Origin: Trichobilharzia regenti
Lineage: Eukaryota > Platyhelminthes > Trematoda > Strigeidida > Schistosomatidae
Assembly (NCBI GenBank): GCA_944472135.2
Contig: OX235264.1
Coordinates: 123,905,809-123,969,808 of the forward strand
DNA length: 64,000 bases
Direction: 5' to 3'
Below, piece by piece: positions 34,181 to 45,930 of the stretch. Position 1 is the first letter of the stretch; the number at the start of each line of letters is the position of its first letter. The position numbers and the translations under genes are program-made. Below the pieces are notes generated by a model that saw only the letters and a list, made by a program, of their open reading frames with translations, was not told the DNA's origin and ran no database searches.

Positions 34181-34820
34181 ACCGCATCAGTTACAAATAA
34201 TTTCCGACAGGGATGACATTAACCTTATGTCTAATATCAGAACAATGAGATACATCGGCTTCATCGATATATCATATAACCAACAATACACTGACATTCG
34301 ATCAAAGACAACATTGTGCTCCATGAAATGCACAAAAGTGTGGAGGTAACGACAAGAGAGCTTGGCATTGTCGATGAGACACAACACAAAGAGTTACTGT
34401 CAAGCAGTCAAGCGAACTCAATCCAAAGAGACTGTGATAATGCAACACCTGAGATCTCATTGAAGAATCGAGTAGAGAGTGCCTCTATTATACTATGAGT
34501 TGAAGTCGACCTAGTAGAATAACGACGCTGAGAAGTTCAGGAGTGTCTGAGTTTGACAAAACACGAAACGTTCAACCTCGGTCTCCTGATAAACATGCTA
34601 ATGCAGCATGACTTATAGCAATTTGACATATTGCGTTGATTTCACGCAGCAGAATATGTCAATATAAAGAAACGATTCCAAATCAAGCTTTTCACTGAGA
34701 CAGTTCATAGCGTGTCGACGATATAACTTCTACTGTATGGCGCCACCAAAAATTCACTTCCACCAGATGTCAACGAAATATTAGTGAGCAGAAATCGGTA
34801 TGCAAAACAAGGTGAATACG
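34181..34820. other. Unassigned, includes a diverged counterpart of 26430-26740
   Basis: The - strand frame 34387-34187 aligns at protein level with the + strand frame 26540-26734 (ML-LI--AKL--R---TFV-F). Splice sites seen near 26540 are not kept here. No gene supported. Confidence 0.35.
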
Positions 34821-34942
34821 AGAATATGTATATTTTTATCATTACATCACATTGTACAGGTAAAAATAATCAGAATCAATGTTTACATACATTGCAATAC
34901 ATACAATACATAAACAGGTGATGCAATTCCCTGCCTCGCTGA

Positions 34943-35196
34943 CTACTTCCCCAATCGAAGCATTGCCATTGAACCTATTGGTAAAATTGAAGAAACGAAA
35001 GACATTGGAAACACATTATACAGAACAAATTCATATCTTAAGTCGTTAGTCTGTTGGTTAGTTACTTGAGCTCGAATCACTCACGTTTGTCAATTGGTAG
35101 AGATTGGTGTGCCACAGCGGCGAACACTGTGATCAACTGGATGAGGAAGATGACAACACCGGTGACCAATCTAGATCGTAGACTCTTTCACTGCAT
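34943..35196 (-). pseudogene. Gene A copy 4, early nonsense codon
   Basis: Exon 1 (35196-35085, 112 nt) and exon 2 (34974-34943, 32 nt) keep exact lengths, the GTGAGT donor and an AATAG acceptor; the intron is 110 nt. The hydrophobic signal and end KR-SMAMLRLGK-stop are preserved although sequence identity to copies 1-3 is much lower. However codon 3 is TGA and no alternative ATG precedes the signal sequence. The TATA box reads CATAAATA. It is therefore probably dead, unless translation starts in an unusual way. The kept MLRLGK end shows which part of the product was long under constraint. Confidence 0.6.
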
Positions 35197-36867
35197 TCTC
35201 ACTTCTCTGGATACTGATTGTCACAGTGTAATATAGCATCGTCTCCACTCCACTGTATTTATGGCAATCCACCACGCATTCACGTTAACACAGAGACATA
35301 TATCACATTTGGGTTACTGTAATGAGATAGGTGGAGACTATTGAAACCGATTAGCACAACTCTCCACGATTTGAACTCCACCAATCAAGTCACCGTCATT
35401 CTCACCAATTGTAAATGAGATTGCAAAGCGTATTTCTATTGGTCAAATATTCTCATCGTGAATTTGAATGACACTATCTGAAAAATTTGGTAGCTTGAGG
35501 CGTATTAAGGATGGTAAGAATATCACTGGATGCTTGACCATGTTGATCTCTGTTGAGCGCATGCGCGGTTCACACTGTGTGTCAATATTCGAGCAGGCGC
35601 AGCCGACTTGAGATTTCTTAACATCAGTTTCCACATATTTACCAAAAAATATTCTCCAGATATCTGCTAATTGAGTGCTTGTTGAGGAAGTCATATACGA
35701 GTATCGTTAGTTTATGGCGACCACAAAATTCTTATGCGTGTGATAGTGATTAATGAATTTGTACGTTCACACATGGCAATACATGCACTCAAGCCATGAA
35801 TATAATTCTCGCTTTTCATTGTTCGATTCATACACATTGAAAGTTCTTGACTGTGTTGTTAATATCAGTATCAAAGTAGAGAATTTGTTACTTGATGCGA
35901 ATATATGATTTATCAAGGTGTATTTGAAATGATGTTTTCTCGGCGTGACGAATTCATTCAGTCTGAGGAATTCAGTGTCATCGTATGGTGACATATTACG
36001 TCACGCTCAAAACACTATTGGTGAATCATCTCGTCTCAACAGCACTTTTCTCTCATCTTTTATTCTCCTATTTGTAAATTCATCATCGGGTTTTAAACAG
36101 AGATGAATTAGTGTTGTGAAGTGAAACGTGGATGCCCATCTTTTCATTCTGTGTGTATTAATCAAACGACAACATGTCACATGCATATACTGAACATGTT
36201 GTGCGTGAGCATTATTCACTGATTTATACAACACAAGATATAACACATTCTCTTTATGCATTAGTACATTTAATAGAATACTCCTCACTTGAACTGGTAT
36301 TAATGAATCGTTAGTTAAGGTCAGTGTGGAGAGAGATGCAGAAAGAGAGATAAAGACAGACTGATACATAGAAATATGTGTGACGTGCATGGAATCCCTA
36401 AAGTGAGAAATGAACTGTTTGCTTTCTGTGTGACTTTGTTCTGAGCTGCGACGGATATATTGTGAAAGAATATCATTTTATCATTACAATATATTGACTA
36501 CAATTCACTGAAGAGAATAATGTGTGTGCGGATGGAATTCACGTGCATTTTGTGGGAATACTTGTTGAAATTTCTTTGCGTTCCGCGATAAACATGCCGC
36601 CTCCAGGTTCATGTGCAAAGTTTAATTAGTGGTGATTTTGATATTACGCTGTTGGCTTTCCAGCTCCACGATCAGCCTTCCTTCTTTAAACGTCTCACTA
36701 TCGGCCAGTTTGAAGTAGTCGTAGGTTAGTTTTCTCGTATTTTTTTGGGAATAGCTGGTGAATATTTCGTGTTTGAAGAGTGTTGTTGCCTGTCCTACTT
36801 CCTACATTCCTTCATTTTTCCAGATCATCATCAAACAGCGAAATAGTTGTGGTAAAGCAATGACTAC
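35197..36867. other. Old unit sequence with a decayed unit U remnant
   Basis: 36118-36165 (+) reads EVKRGCPSFHSVCINQ, aligned with the unit U end KREYPSIDSV; the amidation Gly and stop are gone. 36170-36330 matches the non-coding repeat beyond unit U in other copies. The rest has no feature I can support; several short frames overlap on both strands. Confidence 0.4.
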
Positions 36868-37035
36868 TAAATGATTATTATTAGTGTCCCCTTGCTTTGA
36901 GAGGGGAACATAGGGCCCCAAGAACACATCTCCACTTAGTCCTGTCTTCTGCAATCCTCTTTAATTGAGTCCACGCTTTACCAGACTCTCTCACCTCATC
37001 CTTACATGATCTCCTCCATGTTGGTGAAACCGGTC
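36868..37035 (-). mobile_element. RTE-type LINE 3' terminus
   Basis: The - strand reads PTWRRSCKDEVRESGKAWTQ ... RTKWRCVLGALCSPLKARGH-stop followed by an AATAATAATC tail, the characteristic end of an RTE protein and its short A/T-rich 3' end. Confidence 0.65.
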
Positions 37036-37619
37036 ACAGAATGATAACTAGAAATATGTGGCTGACAATAATATGATTTCCGGCTTACATCTGAAAATCC
37101 TGTCCTTCTTATTTCATGATAATCTGTGTCATTAACATGTCCAATCAGGCAAGCGTCCTCCACGCAGATATTGTGTTACTATATTCAATTTAAAATGACA
37201 ATTACAGTGAAGAAAACGTTTTTTCAACGAAGTCATCATCTAGGCTGTACATTCGTGTATTTATGTCAAATGGATGGGAAAGTTCCAGAACAATTTCCGG
37301 TTCAGGGTTAAATTAATAGAAATTACAATAAGGAATTAGAATGCCATAATAAACAGGGGGACGGATAAAACTCAAACAAAGTAGCATCATGATAACTAAG
37401 AGGATTGACATTGTGCAGTTGGTGGTTAGAAATGTAGAAATAACAAAAGTAGACGGGATGTTTGCATAAAAAGAACTAATGTGATGGATAATTGTTTGCG
37501 CAATCAAGGATTAAATATGTAGAAATAGTAAAATGCGAAAATAAACACGAAGTTCGGATATGAAAATATGGTAGTGTAAACAGGGATTAAGAAAACCTAA
37601 AATAACATGAATAAACAAG
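37036..37619. other. Unassigned
   Basis: Nothing recognised. Confidence 0.35.
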
Positions 37620-38090
37620 AAGCTTAGATAAGAAAGGCAATAGGATGGTCATTCCTAAAAAACATTTACCTGTTTTTGATGTCCATGGCAGGGACAAGGG
37701 TTGCACATATTTCTTTTGGATACAAAGCGTGGGTTTGAACTTTTGGATAGCTAGCGCCTCAGCTATGCCCAGATGTCTTGATTTCACTCCCTTTGATAAG
37801 TTTAATTGAATCTTGCAGAATAATTTGAAGGTGTTTTCGAAAGGCACTGAATGTCCGGAATTGACCAGATGTTCTGCAACTCGACTGTGTACACGTTTTT
37901 ACTAGCCAGGCTGAGTAGGGTTCACGAACGCGTTTTTCAAGTCGGTGCATGTACGACCGATGTACTCAATTTAACTAGACTCATCATGTAGTGCAAGCGG
38001 AAGAACGTGGGATTTGTTCGCTTCGAGTTTGGCATATTTCTCCATGGAAAGGCATTCAATCAGGCAACGTTGAGCGTTCACAATTTTATT
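37620..38090 (-). mobile_element. Penelope-like element remnant (GIY-YIG end)
   Basis: Read on the - strand from 38090: CLSMEKYAKLEANKSHVLPL ... EYIGRT, then HRLEKRVREPYSAW, EHLVNSGH-like, and finally LNLSKGVKSRHLGIAEALAI ... PTLCIQKKYVQPLSLPW. This is the C-terminal GIY-YIG endonuclease region and end of a Penelope-like retroelement protein, with several frameshifts. Confidence 0.65.
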
Positions 38091-38459
38091 TGCTAATTAC
38101 CGAAAACTTTTATTACCGTAAAAACTTATGCAAAGAGTTTGCGGAAATTATCACAATTATTAACCTTTCGAACACTGAATCCAAAAAATACAATCTTATT
38201 GACAGATAATACACATAACCCACTGTTTGGATTTGTGGAATTTTTAAACATAAACACATCTATAATTGTAAATATTGTTGGATTTATATGTTCAAGTTGC
38301 TCCAAGTCAGTGAGTTTATGGTTAAGATATCATTTTAGTTAATTGTACTGAACTATATTGCATGTTGTTATATTGTATAGTTGTCGTCGCTTTTTGCCCT
38401 TTTTCTGTGAACTGTTTCCTTTGTTGATGTTGTTCTCATTGTTTGTCCGTTATTTTCTG
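38091..38459. other. Unassigned AT-rich stretch
   Basis: No gene or repeat partner recognised. Confidence 0.35.
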
Positions 38460-38685
38460 ATTTTGAGGGGAGCAACCCAAAAAGTTGCTGCTCTCTAAAC
38501 TTTTACTTAATGTAATCATTCTTTTCTCAGGCGTGAGGCTAGCAACCCCACCCTGTAAACAAAAATTGCTAAAGAAACTTCAGTATGATGAACCTCCTTG
38601 CACCAAAAGAAAAAGTCTGTGTAGGAACATGGAACGTCCGAACTATGTACGAGACTGGTGTCCTTATACTTGTCAGGCTGGGTAG
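38460..38685 (+). mobile_element. RTE-type LINE 5' fragment
   Basis: Near 38605-38655 the + strand reads KKKVCVGTWNVRTMYETGV, the first motif of an RTE apurinic endonuclease (TWNVRTM). The upstream part is the element's leader. It is cut off at about 38680, where Penelope-like sequence of the other strand begins. Confidence 0.65.
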
Positions 38686-38860
38686 GATTTACGAACGCGT
38701 TTTTCAAGTCGGCGCATGGTACGGCCAATGTACCCAATTTAACTAGACTCACGATGTAGTGCAAAACGAAGAACCTGAGATTTGTTCCCTTCGAGTTTGG
38801 CATATTTCTCCATGGAAAGGCATTCAATCAGGCAATGCTGAGCGTCCACAATTTCAATTG
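38686..38860 (-). mobile_element. Second Penelope-like GIY-YIG remnant
   Basis: The - strand reads ECLSMEKYAKLEGNKSQVLR ... YIGRTMRRLEKRVRKSYPAW; the YIG and Arg of the nuclease are visible. It covers the same protein segment as 37900-38090 in the same direction, so the two are duplicates or two insertions. Confidence 0.65.
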
Positions 38861-39794
38861 CTAATTACTGATATCTGTTCATAGCCTCCATAAAACCTAT
38901 ATGTACACACAAAATCTCATGTCATTTCAATGTCATCTTCCCGGAATTCATTTATTCATTCATTCTTGTAACTATTCACGTGTAAAATTCCATGCGAACG
39001 TTTAATCCTGTTCCTGGTTGCATTAGTTAAAATTCACTCACACACACACACACCAACTTTGTGAACAGAAGAACACATTCTCTATTTCACCGCTTGACTG
39101 CATCTCCTGATGGTTCCCATGAAAGACAATAGAAACACGGAGTTGGTGGAAATGCATGTTCGTTTGGGTTTCCAGGATCTAAACGGACTATTTCAGAGTG
39201 AATGCAGAAATGAGAATACGAGTTTCCACAGATCATTATCTTCTATCCTTATCTTCATCTGCCTCTCAACTCTGTCAACCAATGTGTGATTATATGTTCA
39301 CTGTGCCTATTCTCAGCTAATTTGTTTTGCAGGCATTAGACATCACTTAGTCTACTATAACAGTTGACGTGAATTAAATCATATCACCGTCCTTGCTTGT
39401 CATCAGTCGCAGCATTGAGCAGATCAACTTATTGTGGTCTGAATAGAGACCATAATGAATTATTATCTCTGTCTTCCTTGTTTGCTCTCACGGATCACCA
39501 CAACCTCGGAATTCGCCTTCCAATTGTCTGAAATATGAAACCGAATAATTTGCTTTTCACTTGACGGCCTCATCTACTTCATCACTTGAAGATATGACTG
39601 TCACTAGACATTTCCTTCGGAATATGTTCTGGTTGAAATAAGCTTGGTGACTCCATCATTCATTGCTTCAATGACCAAATATTCGAAAGGTGATTTGTTG
39701 CAGACCATCAAAGTGAAAAGTGTCGAGTGAAGTTTCAACAACGCTGAATCATATCCAAAACACCCTCAAGTTATATTTTAAAAGCACAGCTAAT
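38861..39794. other. Unassigned
   Basis: A (CA)n run at about 39033-39052 is the only feature I can name. Confidence 0.4.
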
Positions 39795-39981
39795 GTTTTT
39801 TTTGATTGCAGCTTGGTTCCACACAGTATTTTTGGTACAAGTATGGGATTTTCATCATGAGATATCGGTAGCCCAAATTTCGTAGGCCGACCATAGATAT
39901 AAGGTGCGCGTCGGCAGGGGATCGAACCTCGGACGATGTGCATAGTCGGCGAGAGTTCTAAGCATTGTGTCACCGACGCAC
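39795..39981 (-). mobile_element. tRNA-headed SINE (copy 2)
   Basis: The - strand starts GTGCGTCGGTGACAC and carries the box B-like GGTTCGATCCC. The body matches the other SINEs with several substitutions, and the tail ends in an A-rich run seen as T8 at 39796. Box A is altered (GTGACACAATG). Confidence 0.8.
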
Positions 39982-42023
39982 ATATAATATACACTGAATT
40001 TATCCGAAATTGTCTTTTATTGTCAGGAATGTCGACAGCTTCATGGTACAGACCACCGTGTCACAACAATCTGTCATTGCATTGAAATGATGGTTCCAGT
40101 CAATAAATCATCTCTCGAATAGCCAAATTTCTTCCTCTTCTTACTTCAATTTTATGCTAGTGACAGAAAGACAGCACGTTTTATGATACAAAGACGTCTT
40201 TGTAATTTGGACTATTTCCGTTGAGCTGAATACAGATTTTCCTTCCCACTGGTTTCAACTTATCCTGATTGACATATTCATAATTATTCTTCATGCCTGC
40301 TTATATAAGCATGTCTCATTGCTGCAGTATAAAATACATTGAAAACCCTGTAAAATTGACCTTCATAAAAATGCGGATCTTTACTACATTTGTCTTCGAA
40401 GTTAATCTGAATATTTGGCAAGATAATCGATAATGATCATCAATGCATTATGAGTAGAATTGAATTCTGCAAGCTACTATAAACCGAATAAGTGTGAACA
40501 CTGAGAGATGCATGCAAGATGACTGTTGTCCACAACCACTTTCATAATCCCACTGATAATTCATTAGTTGCTAATGAGTGATGGATTTATGACATTGTGT
40601 TCCACCAGGCATTTTGACGCCACAGAAATCATACGCTGATTTCATTTTTGATACACTCACGTTTTTGATATTAAATACACATTTTGAAAATATAGTCTAT
40701 GCTCATCAAATTCCACAATTTCAGAAGAATGACAGCAGAAAGCGAGACATGAAAGTCAAAGTATCTTTATCAGTTATCATACCGCTGTTTTCTTTAACCA
40801 GTCACTGAGCGTGTGATTTTGATTTACAAGAAACGAGATGAAATAGACCATTGTGAGAATATTTGTGAATCATACTCCGTTAAAACATATTGTATGTATT
40901 AAACAAGCACACTCTTGTTGAAAACTGTCACAGTCCGAGTGATTACACTCAACACTCTGTCTTACACTTCTTATCAACTCTTGGATTATCCGAAATCGCT
41001 GTCATTATCGAGACAATAGTTAATGACTCCAGAAATTTCAATAGTTTCATTCGTTTCTCCGCATATCAAATAGCGATACCCTAATTTAAATCACCACAGA
41101 TTCAATTTCTAAATCTTTATGAGAGAAGGATATCTTAGACACAAATTCCACGTATTTGAGAATAGTCTTGGTGTAAAAGACACAGCAAGATTCTCGTTAA
41201 CCTTCTGTCAGTGATTGACTTCGAAGTACGTGTTGGTATTTCATTCAGTATTTCTGATAATACTCATAATCCGATGAAATTCATCTTAATATGGACTCAT
41301 TTCATTCGTATTGCCTAACTGAATACCACTAAAATACTCACAGTACAATCACATGTTTCAGCAATATGAATTGTACTTTTGTCAACTGTGAGAAATATCT
41401 ATTTACAAATGCATGCGCTGTGCTCATTCTAATTAGACTTCTTTTCATTTGAGGACAAGGTTGTTGTTGTTGTTAAGCGAGAGAAAGAGAGGAGAGATTT
41501 TCTCATGGTACTTTACTCAAATGTGTAAATAGTTGTTTCCAATATTGATTTCTGAAATACTAGTAGTTTTGCGAAACTCTGTGTAGGCATACACCCTCCT
41601 CACTGAAGAATTGTCTCTGAGGCACGTTGGAATCCAGAAAGCTTGACAGAAACACTTTCATTTATATTCGCAGCAGCTGGCCAGTTTTATGTGGAAAATA
41701 TCTTTGGCCTGCATCAGTATACAAATACGAATATGATTGTTATGTCGATTCATCATGCACACATGTATATTGATGGATCTCAGAGGTAAACGCGGACGAC
41801 GTGTGATTGAGAAACACATACAAATTCCTTCCGCAGAGTGATGAAAAATGACTCACTCCGTGCACCGTTGAGATTTGCCTCATATGTAATGTTCCTTCTA
41901 TGTCAGTTTGATGATTAGTTCATTTCGCGACATCTCCATTGAACTGCATATCCCTACTCATCCGCAGCTCATTCCGCCACTGTCCATAAAAATCTGCATA
42001 CTCCTAAAACCAACGTATTCATG
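39982..42023. other. Unassigned 2 kb stretch
   Basis: No gene, RNA gene or clear repeat partner seen; short frames only. Confidence 0.4.
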
Positions 42024-42290
42024 TTTCCGGCACACGTCTTACTCGTCGATTGAAGTTCGCGAAAGTCTCCTCAGAGCCTATCCTTACCTCCTTCTCCATA
42101 TCAGCTGGACACAGTTTCTTGCCTGACATGTGGCTTTTTGCATAACGTGTTGCTCGACTCATCATTCTGACCAGTTGACCTTCACTATTTAACAAGATGA
42201 GGCACTGTCGAAGGCCCACAGCAAGTGCCATGTATGTGATGTATGTAAGAGCACCGACTCGACAGAGGTGTTTGAAATCATTCGGCTGCT
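42024..42290 (-). other. Candidate coding exon, unknown protein
   Basis: An open - strand frame reads through GALTYITYMALAVGLRQCL ... SEGQLVRMMSRATRYAKSHM ... LCPADMEKE and reaches the splice-donor-like GAG|GTAAGG at about 42087. The amino-acid make-up looks protein-like, and upstream AGs (TTAAG, ATCAG near 42296) could be acceptors. I do not recognise the product. It could equally be a relic or chance; the frame continues open past the donor for ~20 codons. Confidence 0.25.
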
Positions 42291-42500
42291 GATTCCACTT
42301 AACACACGTATTTCAGTGTAATAACCTTTGCTGGACATTATGTTACCCTCTGTGTTGATCGTAGTTGAAAAGATCTTACTGATATCAGAAAGGAAGGAAA
42401 TGACAACCAACATTCGGATTTCTCATAATGAGGGTGACTGATGTTGGTTGTTGTTCGTATTGTTGTTGATTGATCCTAATCATCACGTCTTTTTTTCTAG

Positions 42501-42640
42501 TCCTCGCTGGTTTTCCTGATCCCGCTCAAGCTTCCACTGCCATGTCAGTTTTCGCTTTCATGTATGACACATGGAATAAATTTGCGTTGACTGAAGAAGC
42601 AAAATTTGTCTATTCGTCTTCTTCCTTCCTCCTGAGTTGA
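42501..42640 (+). other. Candidate terminal exon, unknown protein
   Basis: Preceded by a strong acceptor (CGTCTTTTTTTCTAG, ends 42500), then 45 open codons (LAGFPDPAQASTAMSVFAFM ... LTEEAKFVYSSSSFLLS) to a TGA. No first exon could be tied to it. An AATAAA at about 42575 lies inside the frame. Not recognised. Confidence 0.25.
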
Positions 42641-42908
42641 ACCTTGCTGTCAGCATTTCGGATTGGAATGATTCTCACTATACGAATACTCTCTATGGTG
42701 TTGGTGTTATCATGTTAGCCACATACTCACTGCGGTCACAGTGATAAGGAATCGGTATGCAAAACACAGTGATATAAGAATATTATTATTTATTTATTAT
42801 CACATCACACTGAACAAAATAATCACAATTAAAATTGTAATCTACCGCACTACAAATAATTACAAATACAGCTGATGCGAATCTCTGCTTCTTTGACTAT
42901 GCCTACAA

Positions 42909-43147
42909 TCAATGCAACCTAAAACGCCCCCCTGGTGAGATGAAAGAAGACATCAGACAATGAAGGCACTTCATATACAACAAATTCATATCGTTAATAG
43001 TTAATTATTTAGTTGAGTGCTGTTGAATTACTCACGTTTGTCAATTGGAACAGTGTCGTGAATCACAGCAGCAAACACTGTGATCACCTGGTTGAGGAAG
43101 GTGACGACACCGATGGCCAATCTAGATCGTAGACACTTCGACTGCAA
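42909..43147 (-). pseudogene. Gene A copy 5, start codon lost
   Basis: Exon 1 (43147-43036) keeps its 112 nt, GTGAGT donor and signal sequence with PIDKR at the end, but the start codon is TTG. Exon 2 (from 42931) has drifted to KR-GRFRLH-stop, without MLRL or the Gly. The TATA box (TATAAATA, about 43207-43214) persists. Intron 104 nt. A decayed copy, older than copies 1-3. Confidence 0.6.
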
Positions 43148-43554
43148 TCTCAGTTCTCTGGATACTGATTATCACACTATCACACTCAATCACTTCACTC
43201 GACCATATTTATACCATTGAGCCAAGCATCCACTCACACATTCATTCTGACGTGCCACAAAACGGAGACACATATCTCACATCACACGTGTGTGTGTACA
43301 ATGAGATAAGTGGAGACTGGTGAAATCAATCATCACTGATGCCCACAATTTCAATTTCACTAATCAAATCACCTGCATTCTCACCAATTGTCAATGAGAT
43401 GGGACTGCGTATTTCCATTGGTCAAATACTGTGATCGTGAAATACCATGATATCGTGTGAATGATGCAGCAGCTAATTGAGAAACACGCTGACATCTGAG
43501 TGAGGATGATGCGACAATTATCTGTTTCTTGAATGATGTGATCCCAATACATGT
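43148..43554. other. Upstream remnant of gene A copy 5
   Basis: Diverged version of the gene A promoter side; nothing else supported. Confidence 0.35.
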
Positions 43555-43770
43555 ACAGACTCGAAAGCAGAAGCGAAGTCGAGAAACATGCAGCGGACGT
43601 ATTTGCCACCATTATCTTATGATGAGACGATACTGTTGTGTAAGACGGCTGCAGCGTCTAACGTGCTCCTGCCCTGTCTATATGCAAACTGTTCGGCGTC
43701 TTCGAAGTTTTTAAGGGAGGGTTCAAGTTTTGGAGGTACTAGTTTTTCCATAACCTTTAATAATTATACG
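43555..43770 (-). mobile_element. CR1/Jockey-type LINE reverse-transcriptase fragment
   Basis: Matches 28575-28790 at high identity (for example GTGTAAGACGGCTGCAGCG in both, + strand). Internal fragment only, no 3' terminus. Confidence 0.65.
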
Positions 43771-44217
43771 AAGTCGTCAGTTATTGGCACGAATGTGAAT
43801 CTTCCTAATGAACATTCGCCCGTATCACATTAATCCATAGTCAGCCTCAAATGATGATTCCTGTCAATAAACCCTATCTCGAGTACACACAAATCGTATT
43901 CTCAACACTTTCTGGTGTACGCTGATCACAGAGTGAATGACGCAGAGAGTCCTTTTGAATTTTAACCAACACAGAGATTTTCCTTCAAACTGATTTCAAG
44001 TTATCCTGATTGACATCCTCGCACTTGTTCTTCACGCCAACATATAAAGGAATGTTTCATTTATATAGTTGAAATACCCTGGAAATCCTGAAACATTCAC
44101 TATCAGATTTGTGGGGATTAATACTATATTGTGTATATGACGTTTACCTGAATATTTTGCAAGATAGAGGATAATGGTCACTGGTGCTTTGCAAGTGAAA
44201 TGGAATTCTGCAATTCT
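43771..44217. other. Unassigned
   Basis: 43840-44200 resembles 40060-40430 loosely (both contain CAGTCAATAAA and ATCCTGATTGACAT), each lying beside a SINE; an old repeat pair without coding content. Confidence 0.4.
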
Positions 44218-44404
44218 GTGCGTCGCTGGCACAGTGGTTAGGACTCTCGCCGACCTGGTACATGGTCCGGGGTTCGAGCCCACGCCGACGCACACCTGAT
44301 ATCTATGGTCGGTCTCCGAAATTTGGGCTACCGATATCCATGCTGAAAATTCCATAATTGTACCAAAAATACAGTGTGGAATCAAGCTGTAATCAAAAAT
44401 AAAA
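44218..44404 (+). mobile_element. tRNA-headed SINE (copy 3)
   Basis: Has intact box A-like TGGCACAGTGG and box B-like GGTTCGAGCCC, the paired ends GTGCGTCG/CGACGCAC, and an A-rich tail. Confidence 0.85.
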
Positions 44405-45034
44405 TTGAAATAAATAAAATATACACTGCTAATTGATGTGATGCTGACATTGCATTTCATCAAATATTTCAGTGCTTCAGAAATCACACGCTGGTTGTAT
44501 TAGTGATTTAGCTACATTCTCGGTATGAGATAGACATTTTGTAAAGAAAGACAATGCTCACCAAATCTCAAAATACTTGAAGCTTAACAGGTCGCAGGAA
44601 TGCGATCACAATATTGAGTAAAATATCGCAAAAATATCTACTGCATCACTTCGCTATCGATGAATCCTCTTTTCTACAATAGGGGGACAACCGATAATTG
44701 CACAAATATGTCTCATTCGTCTGAAATTGTTTGAGTCTAGCACTGAGGATGACAGTTGGATGTGTGACTATTCAGATTGCACCTCTCTCGAAGTGGACAT
44801 ATGAAATATCGACAACTTAGTTTTATTCACGAGAAATTTATTTCTCAAATGTCTCATAGAGAGTGAAATCACGGAATCCATTCTCAGCCATAACACAGTT
44901 GGATTCAAACTCAAAAGTGCAATCAATTCGACCTTCTGTTAGTGATTCACCTCAGAATACACGTTCGTATTTTTCTGAGTATTTTGGAGTGTGGTACATC
45001 TCAGAACCACAGTAGACTGGATAGTGTGACAGAC
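44405..45034. other. Unassigned
   Basis: Nothing recognised. Confidence 0.35.
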
Positions 45035-45930
45035 GACGGGCAACGAGGAAACAGGCATAAAATGGACTCACACAAAAAACGGGGAGGATCTGGACTTCGC
45101 CGATGATGATATATGTCTGATTTCCCACAAACTGGAAGATATGCAAGTGAAAAGCGACAAGTTAGCAGAAGAAGCATCAAAGACAGACCTTCAGGTGAAT
45201 AAAGAGAAAACAGAGGTGATGAAGATTCCGGGCGAACAGCAGCAGCAACAACAAAAGATAACAAGCCAGTCAGCACAAATGGGAGGAACCTGAAAGAAAC
45301 AACCTCCTTTACCTACCAACTTGGACAGAATCGTTTCAACTACAGGCGGAACTGACGAGGATATCAAAGCCAAAATCGGAAAAGCAAGACAAGAATTCGT
45401 TACTCTCAAGTCTGTGTGGAGGTCAGCAGCACTCAGCATCAAAAATAAGATCCGGATTTTCAACTTCAATGTGAAGTCAGTGCTACTTTACGGATCAAAG
45501 ACTTGCACTGCGCGCCATAAAGAGCATCTCAAACAAACGTCAGACCTTCATCAACAGTTTTCTTCGCTCACAACTGAAGATCAGATTGAGGGAAAAGATC
45601 AGCAACAGGGATCTCTGGGAGCGAACCAACCAAGAACCGATTGTGATACAAATAGTCGGGAAGAAATGGAGTTAGATTGGGCATACTCTGAGGAAAACAT
45701 CAAGTGACATCACTAGACAAGCCATTGCTCGAGTGGAACCCGAAAGGGAAGCGGCGAGTTTGTCGTCCAAAGGTGACTTGGAGGAAGTCATGTGAAGGTA
45801 GAGGAGATGAAAGCATATAGGCAGACTTGGAGCGGAGTGAAAAAGTTGGCAGAAAACAGAAGGCAATTGAGACGCGCAGCTGAAGCTCTGTGTTCCTCTA
45901 AGAAATAAAAGGATATAATAATAATACATC
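45035..45930 (+). mobile_element. RTE-type LINE, C-terminal third and 3' end
   Basis: In successive frames: DLDFADDDICLISHKLEDMQ (with the catalytic FADD of the reverse transcriptase, about 45090), LQVNKEKTEVMKIPG (about 45190), IVSTTGGTDEDIKAKIGKAR ... IRIFNFNVKSVLLYGSKT (45325-45510), a degenerate finger-like stretch, and a C-terminal tail ending in an ATAATAATAC run (about 45915-45930). At least two frameshifts. It is the best-preserved RTE reverse-transcriptase region in the window. Confidence 0.8.

Noticed and set aside
38485..38685. A signal-peptide-like start followed by a cysteine-rich frame (PPCTKRKSLC...DWCPYTCQAG) resembling a ShK-type toxin domain
   Set aside because: The neighbouring frame reads VCVGTWNVRTMYETG, the conserved start of an RTE endonuclease, so the cysteine pattern is a frame shadow; the last residues come from the adjoining Penelope fragment.
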